A DNA stretch of 64,000 bases from Chryseobacterium gallinarum (GTDB lineage: Bacteria > Bacteroidota > Bacteroidia > Flavobacteriales > Weeksellaceae): positions 4,096,001-4,160,000 of the forward strand of contig NZ_CP009928.1 of the NCBI RefSeq assembly GCF_001021975.1, written 5' to 3'. Shown here in pieces: positions 18,881-28,036 of this stretch. Position 1 is the stretch's first letter. The number at the start of each line of letters is the position of its first letter. A program made the position numbers and the translations under genes. The notes under the pieces are model-generated. The model did no database searches. It was given only the letters and a program-made list of their open reading frames with translations, and had not been told where the DNA came from.

Positions 18881-19801
18881 TTGAAAGTTTTCAAGAATTT
18901 TACAGATTACTCCTCCCAAAAGCCTCTGGCACTATCTTTAGGTATGTTTGACGGGGTGCATCTCGGACACAAAAGCATCATCGACGAACTTATTAAAAGA
19001 GGTACAGAAAACAATCTGGAGACTGCTATCCTTACATTCTGGCCTCATCCAAGATTTGTTTTTAATCCTAATGAAGATTTAAAACTTCTGAATACACTGG
19101 AGGAAAAAAAGCAACTGGTTGAAAGATACGGCATTGATAATCTTTTTCTGAAAGAATTCGATGAAGAGTTCAGAAATTTAACCGGAGAAGAATTTGTACG
19201 TCAGATTTTAATTGACAAGCTGAATGTAAAATACCTTATTATCGGGTATGACCATTCTTTCGGCAAAAACAAAAGCGGAAATTTTGAACTCCTCCAAAAG
19301 TTATCCAAAGAACTTGATTTTGAAGTGGAACAGATGGAAGCTATCAATATTCATGAAAATAATATCAGCTCAACAAAGATCCGGAATGCCCTTTTAGCAG
19401 GAAAGATCCGGGAGGCCAATGAAATGCTGGGATACTCCTACTCTGTTTCAGGAACGGTAGTTCATGGTAAGAAAATCGGAAGGACTATTGGGTATCCTAC
19501 AGCCAATATTGATACAGAATCAATTAAACTTTTGCCTAAAAAGGGAGCTTATATCGTAGAAGTTGATATAAAGGGACAATTCTACAAAGGAATGCTGAGT
19601 ATTGGAACCAACCCTACGGTAAATGGTGAAAAACTTACGGTAGAAGTCTATATCCTTGATTTTGACAATGATATTTATGATGAAAAAATTACCGTGAGAT
19701 TCAGGGATTTCCTTCATGATGAAATCAAATTTGAAGGAATTGAAAAACTAATTGAAAGGTTAGATGAAGATAAACGATTAACAGAAGGATTTAATTTCTA
19801 A
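18881..19801 (+). CDS. ribF: Bifunctional riboflavin kinase / FAD synthetase
   Basis: 306 residues from a TTG at 18881 (MKVFKNFTDY). The open frame runs 52 codons further upstream to another TTG, but that stretch contains the promoter and lacks family homology, and starting at 18881 gives the normal RibF length. The N-terminal FAD synthetase domain has SLGMFDGVHLGHKSI and GYDHSFGKNKSGN followed by ISSTKIRNALL; the C-terminal riboflavin kinase domain has GKKIGRTIGYPTANI and the GxxPT-type SIGTNPTVNG. It converts riboflavin to FMN and FAD. Convergent with the next lipoprotein gene. Confidence 0.93.
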   Translation: MKVFKNFTDYSSQKPLALSLGMFDGVHLGHKSIIDELIKRGTENNLETAILTFWPHPRFVFNPNEDLKLLNTLEEKKQLVERYGIDNLFLKEFDEEFRNLTGEEFVRQILIDKLNVKYLIIGYDHSFGKNKSGNFELLQKLSKELDFEVEQMEAINIHENNISSTKIRNALLAGKIREANEMLGYSYSVSGTVVHGKKIGRTIGYPTANIDTESIKLLPKKGAYIVEVDIKGQFYKGMLSIGTNPTVNGEKLTVEVYILDFDNDIYDEKITVRFRDFLHDEIKFEGIEKLIERLDEDKRLTEGFNF

Positions 19802-19804
19802 ATG

Positions 19805-19840
19805 AAAAGAGCTATTCAACAATGATGAATAGCTCTTTTT
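19805..19840. terminator. Bidirectional terminator between ribF and a lipoprotein gene
   Basis: AAAAGAGCTATTC and GAATAGCTCTTTT form a 13-base stem with A/T runs on both sides, in the 41-base convergent gap. Confidence 0.85.
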
Positions 19841-19842
19841 AT

Positions 19843-20337
19843 TTATTTCAAAACTTTTAGGTAAACCTTCTGTGTTTCATTATTTAATTTTACATTAGGA
19901 AACTGCTTATCATAGTCAATAAATATATCTCCCTTTTCTCCTGCTTTTCCATTTCCATCGGAATCCCAGCTTATTGTCACATAATATTTAACAGGGCCTG
20001 CCGGTTTGGGATTGATTTTATTTTCTGCATTCTCAGGTACCGGCAAATCAATAGTAAAAGGAACTGATTTTTGCTCGTATTCCATTTCTGTAATCAATGT
20101 AGCAGGAGCATCTGCCAGCCTTTCATCAGCACCATACAAACTTACCTTAAGCTTAGGATTTTTAATCGTAAAATTTTCTGTTCCCGAAAATTCAATTTTC
20201 AGATTGTTTGAGGTTTCAGGATGAGCCACTGTTGGAGCCGGAGCCTTTTCATCAGGGCCAGGTTTTTGCGGGGGCTTGCTGCAGCTTGATAGCATCAATG
20301 TACCGGCTGCTATAAATACTAAAAGGTGATTTTTCAT
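19843..20337 (-). CDS. Lipoprotein of unknown function
   Basis: 164 residues. A lipoprotein signal with lipobox LMLSSC (Cys19) is followed by a Pro-rich linker (KPPQKPGPDEKAPAPTV) and a roughly 110-residue beta-rich domain that ends in YYVTISWDSDGNGKAGEKGD, with alternating charged residues. I do not recognise the family. It probably sits in the inner leaflet of the outer membrane. Confidence 0.7.
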   Translation of the reverse strand: MKNHLLVFIAAGTLMLSSCSKPPQKPGPDEKAPAPTVAHPETSNNLKIEFSGTENFTIKNPKLKVSLYGADERLADAPATLITEMEYEQKSVPFTIDLPVPENAENKINPKPAGPVKYYVTISWDSDGNGKAGEKGDIFIDYDKQFPNVKLNNETQKVYLKVLK

Positions 20338-20421
20338 TTGTTCTTATTTTATTAATATTGTTCATCTATTTCACTAATTATTGATAACAAAATCCATACC
20401 TAAAGAGCAGATTTCATTGGA

Positions 20422-20778
20422 TTATAAAGAATCATTAACAGCATTCTGGGCTTTTTTTGTCAAAGATTGAAAAACCAGCTCATAGGACTGATCAATAAGT
20501 TTAAGGATCAAATCTTTTTTTAATCCATCTACCATTACAGAGTTCCAATGAGTTTTATTCATATGATAGGCACCAGTAATCTGAGGGTATTGTTCCCGGA
20601 GTTCAGCACTCCATTCCGGATCTGTTTTCACATTAATTGATAACGGTTGTTTTTCAAGCCCCATCAGTAAAAACATTTTCGTATCTACTTTTAATACCAG
20701 TGTCTCATTATCGAAGGGGAAACTTTCCGTAACTCCTTTTTTGGTCAGACAATAATCTAAAATTTCGTTAGCATTCAT
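20422..20778 (-). CDS. MmcQ/YjbR family DNA-binding-like protein
   Basis: 118 residues with the typical CyaY/YjbR-like pattern: an N-terminal helix with YCLTKKGVTESFPFD, then FLLMGLEKQPLSINVKTDP, then GAYHMNKTHWNSV and a C-terminal helix ELVFQSLTKK. Members of the family are small cytoplasmic proteins with a fold found in some DNA-binding proteins; biological role unclear. Monocistronic as far as the sequence shows. Confidence 0.88.
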   Translation of the reverse strand: MNANEILDYCLTKKGVTESFPFDNETLVLKVDTKMFLLMGLEKQPLSINVKTDPEWSAELREQYPQITGAYHMNKTHWNSVMVDGLKKDLILKLIDQSYELVFQSLTKKAQNAVNDSL

Positions 20779-20909
20779 GACAATAAGGGTAAGTAAGTGA
20801 TTGTAAGTAATATTTGTAACGATAAATGATATTGAATAAAAATATTTAATCCTTTAATTCAAATTTAGTAAATTTAGAAGAGAAAAATAGTTTCACCAAT
20901 TACAATATT

Positions 20910-21569
20910 ATGAAAGCTTTGGTAATCGGCGCTACAGGTGCCACAGGAAAAGACCTGGTTAATCAGTTATTGAATGATAAAGATTTTGACGAAGTTGATA
21001 TTTTTGTCAGAAGACCTGTTGACATTGAAAACGAAAGACTTAAGGTTCATATTGTTAATTTTGAAAAACCTGAAGAATGGAAGAATATGGTAAAAGGTGA
21101 TGTTGCATTTTCCTGTTTGGGAACGACTTTAAAGGATGCCGGAAGTAAAGAAGCCCAGAAAAAGGTGGACTTTGATTATCAATATGAGTTTGCAAAGGCC
21201 GCCAAAGAAAATAATGTTGAAGATTATATTCTTGTTTCCGCCTATGGGGCCAATCCGAAATCCAAAATTTTCTATTCAAAAATGAAAGGAGAGCTGGAGG
21301 AAGCGGTAAAACAACTTCATTTTAATAAAATTACCATTTTCAAACCGGGGATGCTGGAACGAAGAAATTCTGAAAGAACCGGTGAAGTATTAGGCAGCCG
21401 GATTATAAAGTTTGCCAACAAATTCGGCTTGCTGGAGAGCCAAAAACCCTTGCCTACTGATGTTCTGGCTAAAGCAATGATCAATTCTTCCAAAATAAAA
21501 AGCAACGGCTATTCCAGTATTAAGCTGGGAAATATTTTCTGCTTTGCAGATAAAGTCATTGAGCAATAG
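20910..21569 (+). CDS. NAD(P)H-binding protein (atypical SDR family)
   Basis: 219 residues. It opens with a Rossmann nucleotide-binding motif (MKALVIGATGATGKDLVNQL, GxxGxxG), has FSCLGTTLKDAGS and ILVSAYGANPKSKIFYSKMKGELE, matching the NAD(P)-binding, HTATIP2/CC3-like group of atypical short-chain dehydrogenases that keep a YxxxK-like segment (YSKMK). Substrate unknown. It stands alone on the plus strand between minus-strand genes. Confidence 0.82.
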   Translation: MKALVIGATGATGKDLVNQLLNDKDFDEVDIFVRRPVDIENERLKVHIVNFEKPEEWKNMVKGDVAFSCLGTTLKDAGSKEAQKKVDFDYQYEFAKAAKENNVEDYILVSAYGANPKSKIFYSKMKGELEEAVKQLHFNKITIFKPGMLERRNSERTGEVLGSRIIKFANKFGLLESQKPLPTDVLAKAMINSSKIKSNGYSSIKLGNIFCFADKVIEQ

Positions 21570-21636
21570 TTAAGTAAGTCACGGCTAACCTATTCTGATT
21601 CTAGAGTTTTTCCTTGCAGCTTGTTTTCAAAAAATA

Positions 21637-21663
21637 AAAAAGTGGATCCAGGGGAATCCACTT
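21637..21663 (-). terminator. Terminator after the glutathione peroxidase gene
   Basis: On the minus strand AAGTGGATTCC pairs with GGATCCACTT, with one bulge, followed by a T-rich run. It lies 25 bases past the stop codon. Confidence 0.75.
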
Positions 21664-21687
21664 CGAACTTATAAATTTCTTGTGATG

Positions 21688-22263
21688 TTATTTCAGATGT
21701 TTTGTAATTGCCTCGCTTGTCGGCTTGGTAGTACTTACATACGTATCAATCAGTTTTCCGTTTTCATCGATCAGGAATTTCGTAAAGTTCCAAAGGATCG
21801 TGGTATTTTTTACTCCGTTTAATTCCTGTTCTGTTAAATATTTAAAGATAGGTGCCATATCATCCCCTTTTACAGAAACTTTTGCGGCCATTGGAAATGT
21901 GACTCCATAATTTTTCTGGCAGAATGCTCCGATTTCAGTATTGGTTCCCGGCTCCTGCCCTCCAAAATTATTGGCTGGAAATCCTACCACTACCAGTTTA
22001 TCTTTATACTGCTCATATACTTTTTCAAGATCTGCATACTGTGGAGTAAAACCACATTCTGAAGCAGTGTTGACAATAAGGATTTTCTTCCCTTTAAAGT
22101 CTGCAAAGTTGATTTCTTTACCATCCAGGCTTTCCACTTTGAAGTCGTATATCGTTTTTCCCATAAGTTCTTTGGTTTTAGCTTTAGAAATTTCGCTTTT
22201 TTGATTGGTGCAGCTCTGCAAAAATGCCATAAAGGAGAGCAGCAGTAAAAAAATCTTTTTCAT
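21688..22263 (-). CDS. Glutathione peroxidase family lipoprotein
   Basis: 191 residues with a lipoprotein signal (lipobox AFLQSC, Cys18), so the enzyme is anchored outside the cytoplasmic membrane. The thioredoxin-like domain has the catalytic tetrad segments NTASECGFTPQY (peroxidatic Cys), FPANNFGGQEPG (Gln) and WNFTKFLID (Trp and Asn). Bacterial members normally use thioredoxin rather than glutathione, and reduce hydroperoxides. A second cysteine in GAFCQKNYG is the likely resolving Cys. It is 36 bases downstream of a periplasmic protein gene and probably cotranscribed. Confidence 0.92.
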   Translation of the reverse strand: MKKIFLLLLSFMAFLQSCTNQKSEISKAKTKELMGKTIYDFKVESLDGKEINFADFKGKKILIVNTASECGFTPQYADLEKVYEQYKDKLVVVGFPANNFGGQEPGTNTEIGAFCQKNYGVTFPMAAKVSVKGDDMAPIFKYLTEQELNGVKNTTILWNFTKFLIDENGKLIDTYVSTTKPTSEAITKHLK

Positions 22264-22299
22264 TTCTTATTAATTTATTTGCCGGTTACAGCAGTTGGA

Positions 22300-22962
22300 T
22301 TAAAACTTAAAAATATTGGCCGGAAAAACTTTATTCACCTCTATTTTATTGAGCAGCATGACATAGTCACCGTCCTTTTTGGAGCTTGAAGATTCTATCC
22401 TGAAAGGCATTGTAAGGTTACCCACTTTTTTATAGTCTGAGTAAATTACCGTTTCGTCTTTTTTCACTTCCTTTAGCAACATATACGTTTTTGCATCAAA
22501 ATAATACATGTTCTTATTGACGTTTTTGGTAAGTTCCACTTTATGGCAATAGATCTCTCCTACTTTTTCTTTTCCGAGATATCTGGCATCAAATCCCTTG
22601 TTTTCCCAGTCGATAAAATCATTATCAAAGCTTTCCGGTACATACTCCGGATATTCCTGAAGTTTATTGGCAGCGTAGTTCATTGCATACCCTTTAGTTC
22701 CGTCAAAACCTTCAATAGCAGTATCTTTCCCGTTGATCGTAATGATCGTTTTGGTGAAGTTCGGGCGTTGCTGGTAAATTTTTATAGGATATTCATCTTT
22801 GATTCCCAACACTACTTTTCCCTGCAGCAATACTGAATTTAAAAGCTTCCAATTCGTTAATCCTCCGGATAGCTCAATGTTTTTGTCTATGATCTCTTTT
22901 GCCGTCTGGGCAAAAGCATAATGCGAAAATATCAGGCTAAATACTAAAAGTAACTTCTTCAT
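22300..22962 (-). CDS. Exported outer-membrane-lipoprotein-sorting-like protein
   Basis: 220 residues with signal peptide MKKLLLVFSLIFSHYAFAQ. The mature part (AKEIIDKNIELSGGLTNWKLLNSVLLQGKV start) is a beta-rich LolA/LppX-like fold as in a large Bacteroidota group annotated as outer membrane lipoprotein-sorting or DUF-type proteins. A hydrophobic-ligand role is expected for the fold; nothing in the sequence fixes the ligand. First gene of a two-gene unit with the glutathione peroxidase. Confidence 0.65.
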   Translation of the reverse strand: MKKLLLVFSLIFSHYAFAQTAKEIIDKNIELSGGLTNWKLLNSVLLQGKVVLGIKDEYPIKIYQQRPNFTKTIITINGKDTAIEGFDGTKGYAMNYAANKLQEYPEYVPESFDNDFIDWENKGFDARYLGKEKVGEIYCHKVELTKNVNKNMYYFDAKTYMLLKEVKKDETVIYSDYKKVGNLTMPFRIESSSSKKDGDYVMLLNKIEVNKVFPANIFKF

Positions 22963-22980
22963 TAATTTTATTTATAAATT

Positions 22981-23011
22981 CAAATATAAGGGGATTTAAG
23001 CGAAATAACAA
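22981..23011 (-). promoter_or_regulatory. Promoter for the LolA-like / peroxidase pair
   Basis: Read on the minus strand: TTG (23009-23011), 20 bases, TATATTTG (22981-22988), 18 bases before the ATG at 22962. Confidence 0.6.
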
Positions 23012-23080
23012 AAGGTTAAGAAAGCAGAGAAAGCGGAAAGACAAACCTGTAAATCAGCGATTCACTTTTTGCTTTCATTT

Positions 23081-23803
23081 TCAAATCAACTTTCTGGCTT
23101 TTTCAAGGTCTTCAGGAGTATCAATACCTACTCCTACAAAGTTGGTTTCTATCATTTTAATTTTCATGCCATATTCGAGATAACGGATACATTCTATTTT
23201 TTCAGAAATTTCCAATGGTTTCATTTCCAACTTGGAGAACTGCAGCAAGGCTTCTTTTCTGAAAGCATACACCCCGATATGTTTGAAATAGCTTATATCG
23301 TAAGATACCTCCCTGTGAAAAGGAATCACGGAACGACTGAAATACAGGGCAAAACCATTATTGTCCGTAATGACTTTTACATTATTGGGATTTTCTATTT
23401 CTTCTTTTTCAGACAGCTTTATTTTTAGGGAAGCCAGGGAAATTTCCTGTTGATCATCTGCTTTGAAAACGTCGATCAATTGTTGCAGAGGTTCCAGTTT
23501 AAGGAACGGTTCATCTCCCTGAACGTTGATCACGATATCACAGTCGATATTTTGTACGGCTTCAGCAATACGGTCACTTCCGGTCTCATGTTGTCCTGTC
23601 ATAACAGCTTTCCCTCCATTTTTTTCGATTTCTTCAAAAATAATTCCGGAATCTGTAGCTACAAACACTTCATCAAACAAACCTGTTTCCACCACATTCT
23701 GATAGGTAGTGGTAATAACGGTCTTCTCTCCCAGAGTCTGCATTAATTTCCCCGGAAAACGGCTCGCTTCATAACGGGCAGGGATCACAGCAATTATTTT
23801 CAT
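23081..23803 (-). CDS. kdsB: 3-deoxy-manno-octulosonate cytidylyltransferase
   Basis: 240 residues, full length. It activates KDO with CTP to CMP-KDO for lipopolysaccharide assembly. Motifs: nucleotide-binding [16 protein letters not shown] near the N-terminus, [19 protein letters not shown] with the metal-binding Asp, [11 protein letters not shown] and [12 protein letters not shown]. The ending [17 protein letters not shown] is typical. It works downstream of KdsA, whose gene lies 19 kb away on the same strand. Confidence 0.96.
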   Translation of the reverse strand: MKIIAVIPARYEASRFPGKLMQTLGEKTVITTTYQNVVETGLFDEVFVATDSGIIFEEIEKNGGKAVMTGQHETGSDRIAEAVQNIDCDIVINVQGDEPFLKLEPLQQLIDVFKADDQQEISLASLKIKLSEKEEIENPNNVKVITDNNGFALYFSRSVIPFHREVSYDISYFKHIGVYAFRKEALLQFSKLEMKPLEISEKIECIRYLEYGMKIKMIETNFVGVGIDTPEDLEKARKLI

Positions 23804-23960
23804 TCAGTAAAATGTTAATTAAGTTTTTTTTAAAATCGCCATTCCGTTTTGCAAGGAATAATAAGGCTTATCTCAGACCAAAAATAGTGAAAACTATTTA
23901 CTTTGTTCTATAAAATATAGTATTCTGTCCAGGCGTCCAGCAATCTTTTCTGTCTTCAAA

Positions 23961-23998
23961 AAGAAAAACTCCCACACTTTTAATGCAAATGTGAGAAT
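23961..23998 (-). terminator. Probable terminator after the PAP2 gene
   Basis: ACTCCCACACTTT pairs imperfectly with AAATGTGAGAAT around a short loop, followed on the minus strand by a T-rich run. It starts 26 bases past the stop codon. Confidence 0.6.
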
Positions 23999-24023
23999 TG
24001 TATAAATTTTAAATGAGTGAAAA

Positions 24024-25004
24024 TTAAAAAGAAAGCTTTACGCCTACCATATTGTACTCCCATTGCCGGGAAGCTGTAAGGTCAAATTTATATTTTGTTT
24101 TTCCTATAGTACCTTCTGAAGATGTATACCTGCTTTTTGAGATGGTTTTCCCGATAAAATATCCCATCAATAAAGCCAATGGATAGTCTGAAGCCCAGTG
24201 TACTTTACTTTGCATCATTTGAAAACACAATGCCCCGGCCAAGGTATATCCCACAGGTTTTATCCATTTGGCATCCGGGTAATTGTCTGCAATAACGGTG
24301 ATACCGGCCATAAAGGTTGTTAAATGTCCTGACGGCATTGCATCATAATTCGACGTATTTTTACTGAATGCGGAAAAACTTGGGAAAGGATTCCAGGCTC
24401 CGCCTTTATGTCCATATTCTTCTGCAATAAACGGGCTTTCTCTTCCGGTAATTCGTTTAATGGTTTGAGTAAAAACTCCTGAGAGAATTAAGCTTTCCAT
24501 CAATCCGCTTGCTGTAGCCTGTGCCCTGTAATCATTTTTGATCAATCCGTAAGTACCAAAACCGATTCCAAGCAATACCAGTGTGGAACCGTTTCCTATC
24601 AAATATAAGGTTGAACCGATATCTTTGGGTATTTTAAAAACTCCACCGAGCTTTGTATAATTATTATCCTTGTCCATACCCCATCTTTCCCCCAATTCTC
24701 TTGAATTATCTATCAGTTTTTGATCAAAAGGCAAAAGAATTAACGTAGAAACTACTGCTCCCCCTAAATAATAAGCATGGTCTTTCGCTACAAAATCTTT
24801 ATTGGTATCAATAAAATTTCTGGGTAATTTGGTGACAAAATCCAATAGTCTGGGCTTAGGATAGGTCCGGACAGAGCCGTCTTTAAGTGTATAAGTTTGT
24901 ACTTTAAGGACTTCTTTTTGTAATTCTTTCACCTTTAATGTATCCTGCTCCTGTGCGGAGAGCCATAGAGATACTGGTAAAAGCAGAAATTTCAATTTTT
25001 TCAT
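24024..25004 (-). CDS. PAP2-superfamily phosphatase with membrane segments
   Basis: 326 residues from the ATG at 25004; an in-frame TTG five codons earlier is less likely. A signal peptide (MKKLKFLLLPVSLWLSAQ) is followed by a soluble stretch and then several membrane helices carrying the PAP2 phosphatase motifs: KRITGRESP (a variant of the KxxxxxxRP motif), MPSGHLTTFMAG (catalytic PSGH) and KVHWASDYPLALLMGY (HxxxD). Probable substrate is a lipid pyrophosphate or phosphate such as undecaprenyl or lipid A phosphate; which one cannot be read here. Confidence 0.85.
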   Translation of the reverse strand: MKKLKFLLLPVSLWLSAQEQDTLKVKELQKEVLKVQTYTLKDGSVRTYPKPRLLDFVTKLPRNFIDTNKDFVAKDHAYYLGGAVVSTLILLPFDQKLIDNSRELGERWGMDKDNNYTKLGGVFKIPKDIGSTLYLIGNGSTLVLLGIGFGTYGLIKNDYRAQATASGLMESLILSGVFTQTIKRITGRESPFIAEEYGHKGGAWNPFPSFSAFSKNTSNYDAMPSGHLTTFMAGITVIADNYPDAKWIKPVGYTLAGALCFQMMQSKVHWASDYPLALLMGYFIGKTISKSRYTSSEGTIGKTKYKFDLTASRQWEYNMVGVKLSF

Positions 25005-25128
25005 CTTTGTTATTTTCAACCCTGTTTATCTTAACTTATGAAATCCCAAAGGTAATTCCTGTCAGATTATACTACAAATATTTATTTAATTTTAATTTTT
25101 ATTTAATTTTCTTATAAAAGTTAACTTG

Positions 25129-25722
25129 TTACTGGTCTATATATTTAACGAAAAGAATAATTCCGTAAATCCAAGAAACGTATAAAAAAGAATATAAAAA
25201 GCCATATGAGAAGCTTTTTAATATATTTCCTTTACATTTTCCGGAGTTTTTAAATACCAACCTCAAAGCTCTGAAGAAAATCCAATACAGCATAGCAGCT
25301 AAAAACAAAACTGCAGACCAGAAAAAAAGTCCAAGAAAAGATAATAGAAACGCAAGCAGAAAGGAAAATATAATCCATAAAACAATAGAAATTATTATAC
25401 CTCCTATTCCTTCTCCAACATCTGGTAAGCCCAAGTCAAAATTATCCAAAGTTCCTGAAAATCCCGGCGCTTTTTTCATCCTTTCTGCCGTTACAATATT
25501 TCCTAAATTATCTTTCAATTTTAATCCGTTGTAAAGGCTTAGACTGATAAATAAAAAGAATACTATTGCTAGAATAGATGTTGATACAATAGAATTTTGA
25601 AATAAAGATCGGTGAGAATCTATTCCCGATAACCATACACTCAGAATTACTAAACCAATAATGACTAATGTTGAATAGAATAGAAATTTAGTATAGATAG
25701 GTGGTTTTCCTGGAAGTTTCAT
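25129..25722 (-). CDS. Membrane protein of unknown function
   Basis: 197 residues with two N-terminal membrane helices (about 12-32 and 42-62), a polar loop of some 50 residues with LPDVGEGIGG, and two or three C-terminal helices (IISIVLWIIFSFLLAFLLS onward). No family recognised. It lies downstream of an aminotransferase gene with a repeat element between. Confidence 0.65.
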   Translation of the reverse strand: MKLPGKPPIYTKFLFYSTLVIIGLVILSVWLSGIDSHRSLFQNSIVSTSILAIVFFLFISLSLYNGLKLKDNLGNIVTAERMKKAPGFSGTLDNFDLGLPDVGEGIGGIIISIVLWIIFSFLLAFLLSFLGLFFWSAVLFLAAMLYWIFFRALRLVFKNSGKCKGNILKSFSYGFLYSFLYVSWIYGIILFVKYIDQ

Positions 25723-25743
25723 AACATTTGTCTACTATATAAA

Positions 25744-25817
25744 GTTCGACTTCACTCTGCGCAACAATGCTAATTCATTATGATTTTAGCGCTGTCATGC
25801 TGAGCGAAGTCGAAACA
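25744..25817. repeat. Dispersed inverted-repeat element (GTCATGCTGAGCGAAGTCGAA type)
   Basis: The left arm reads GTTCGACTTCACTCTGCGC and the right arm GTCATGCTGAGCGAAGTCGA; the outer parts pair. Elements of this TGCTGAGC..GTCGAA kind are common intergenic repeats in Bacteroidota and some other bacteria. It lies between the membrane protein and the aminotransferase gene. Confidence 0.65.
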
Positions 25818-25831
25818 TGTATTTATTCAAA

Positions 25832-27085
25832 TTATTTTAAATTATTCAAAGCGTTTTCCAGTTTCGGAAGCATCACTTTGATCTCGTCGATGGCAAGACC
25901 TCCTACTGACGCACGGAACCAAGGCTCTGATTTTTCTTCTCCGAATGCAGAGAAAGGAACCAAGGCAACCCCAGCTTCATTAATCAGATAAAATACCAGG
26001 TCTGATGAGTTTTCAATTACAGCTCCGTCAGGTTTAGTTTTTCCGATATAATCCAGTTTGATGGTAAGATAAAGTGCTCCCATCGGTTCGATACTGTCTA
26101 TGGATAATCCTTTTCCTTTCAAATCCTGAATGCCTCCGTGAAGAACTTTTAAGCTTTCTTCCAGTTTAGCTTTAAAATCAGCTACGAATGTATTTACATT
26201 TTCAGGATTCTCATAGAATTTTGCAGTAGCTTCTTGTTCAGGCTTCGGTGCCCAGGCTCCTACGTGGGTAAGAAGCGCTTTCATTTTATCGATAATGTGG
26301 GCCGGCCCGAATCCCCATCCTACACGTACTCCTGTTGCTGCAAGACATTTTGAGATACCATCGATGTAGATGGTATATTCTTTCATTTCAGGGAAAAGGG
26401 AAACCGGATCTACGTGCTCTGCACCAAAAGTAAGGTTAGAATAAATCTGGTCATACATTAAGTATAACGGTTTTTCATCCGCTCTTCTTTTTTTGTTTTC
26501 AGCAATTACCAATTCACAGATTTCTGAAAGCTGCTCTTTGGTGAACATTGTTCCTGTTGGGTTTAGTGGAGAACACAAAGCCAATAGAACGGCTCCATCC
26601 AAATGAGGTTTTAAATCATCTGCTGTTGGAAGGAAATTGGTTTCCGGCTTTGTTTTTACCTCTACAGCATTCGCAGAAGTAAGGTAAGCATAATGATTAT
26701 TGTTCCAGGATGGAGTTGGGTATACAACTTTATCTCCTTCATCTACGATAGTTTTGTATACAGCATAGATCAAAGGTCTTGATCCTGCGGTAATTAAAAT
26801 ATCATTAGGAGCATAATCCAGGTTCCATCTGTTTTTCAGATCTTTGGAAACCTCTTTTCTTAAAGATAAAAGTCCGTTGGCAGGTGGGTAATTTGTCAGA
26901 TTATTCTGATAGGCTTTCTGAATCTCTTCCTTCAGCAATGCCGGGATAGGATAGATATTAGAATTCAGGTCACCAATAGTAAGATTGGCAATTTCTGCAC
27001 CCTTTGCTTTTAGATCGTTTACTTCGTTACCAATTTTTACAATTTCAGAACCAATCAGGTTCGCCGCTAATTTTGAAACTTTCAC
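25832..27085 (-). CDS. Pyridoxal phosphate-dependent aminotransferase (fold type I)
   Basis: 417 residues, full length. AspC-like features are ITAGSRPLIYAVYKT (phosphate-binding region), PTPSWNNNHYAYL, LCSPLNPTGTMF, MYDQIYSNLTF and YIDGISKCLAATGVRVGWGFGP, where the Lys in SK is the Schiff-base lysine and RVGW the conserved segment. Substrate specificity (aspartate, aromatic or other) cannot be read. It is 28 bases downstream of a lipoprotein gene; together with the phospho-sugar mutase these form a tight same-strand run. Confidence 0.9.
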   Translation of the reverse strand: MKVSKLAANLIGSEIVKIGNEVNDLKAKGAEIANLTIGDLNSNIYPIPALLKEEIQKAYQNNLTNYPPANGLLSLRKEVSKDLKNRWNLDYAPNDILITAGSRPLIYAVYKTIVDEGDKVVYPTPSWNNNHYAYLTSANAVEVKTKPETNFLPTADDLKPHLDGAVLLALCSPLNPTGTMFTKEQLSEICELVIAENKKRRADEKPLYLMYDQIYSNLTFGAEHVDPVSLFPEMKEYTIYIDGISKCLAATGVRVGWGFGPAHIIDKMKALLTHVGAWAPKPEQEATAKFYENPENVNTFVADFKAKLEESLKVLHGGIQDLKGKGLSIDSIEPMGALYLTIKLDYIGKTKPDGAVIENSSDLVFYLINEAGVALVPFSAFGEEKSEPWFRASVGGLAIDEIKVMLPKLENALNNLK

Positions 27086-27113
27086 TTTATTTCTTATTTA
27101 AAATTTACTATTA

Positions 27114-28022
27114 TTACTCTACACGGATTCTCTCATGTATTTGATCTACCGGCATCTGTGCATCAAAAAGGGCTATTAGTTCTTTTGCTTTTTTTGCCGT
27201 ATTGGAATTCGGATATTTTTTGATAATCCTATTGAATTCCGCCCTGTTTTCATCGTATAGTTTTCCGGTCCCTTTGTCGAAATCTATTTGGTAGGTTGGC
27301 GTATTATCCATTCCCAGAAGATAATCGATCAGGTACATATTATACCCTTCCTTTACCGTTTTCATCAACTTACTTTTAGGATATTTGTTGATGAAATTTT
27401 CCCAGAACATCAACCTATTTCCCAATTCTTCCCAAGAGATCATCAAACCGGCATCTGCTGCATAATTGGTCTCGCTTTCTTTGTCATTCTGCATAATATA
27501 AGCCTCATAATCCGGTGTCACTTTATTCTTAAAAACAGATGAATAATATCCCGGAACCGTCCAGATTTCAGTCATCCCTTCTCCTACTTCCCTGAATTCG
27601 AGACCTGCTTTTTTAAATTCGGCTGCGAGTTTTTTCACATTATCCGGAAGATTGTATCGTTCTTTTTCTGCATCATAATAATTGACATATTTGTCTAAAA
27701 TGTCAGCATGCAAAGAACTTAGGCATTCTGTATATTTTTCTCTTATTTTTAGAAAGTCTTCATACGTTTTATCATTCTGTTCCAGACTGTTTCCTGCAAT
27801 CTCCTTATCTGTTTTAGTACGATACCATTGAAGGGAGTTTATATAATCCTCCGTTTTATTGGCAGGAGAACAGGCTGTATCAATTGGTTTATACAGATCT
27901 TCTTTGGTTTCGTTTTTGGCAATTGAGTCATTTGCTGGTTTTACATCAGAAACTGTAACTTCCTTTTTACAGGAAACTACAGCTGCAAACAGTATACAAA
28001 CTGTTATAATATTTTTTATCAT
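27114..28022 (-). CDS. Lipoprotein of unknown function
   Basis: 302 residues with lipobox AAVVSC (Cys18) and a Lys-rich start. The mature part is mainly helical. Two segments, FINKYPKSKLMKTVKEGYN and IIKKYPNSNTAKKAKEL, are typical of tetratricopeptide-like repeats (YPxSxxAxxA), so it may be a periplasmic scaffold. Family unrecognised. It follows the phospho-sugar mutase by 14 bases. Confidence 0.7.
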   Translation of the reverse strand: MIKNIITVCILFAAVVSCKKEVTVSDVKPANDSIAKNETKEDLYKPIDTACSPANKTEDYINSLQWYRTKTDKEIAGNSLEQNDKTYEDFLKIREKYTECLSSLHADILDKYVNYYDAEKERYNLPDNVKKLAAEFKKAGLEFREVGEGMTEIWTVPGYYSSVFKNKVTPDYEAYIMQNDKESETNYAADAGLMISWEELGNRLMFWENFINKYPKSKLMKTVKEGYNMYLIDYLLGMDNTPTYQIDFDKGTGKLYDENRAEFNRIIKKYPNSNTAKKAKELIALFDAQMPVDQIHERIRVE

Positions 28023-28036
28023 CTGCTATCCGGTGA

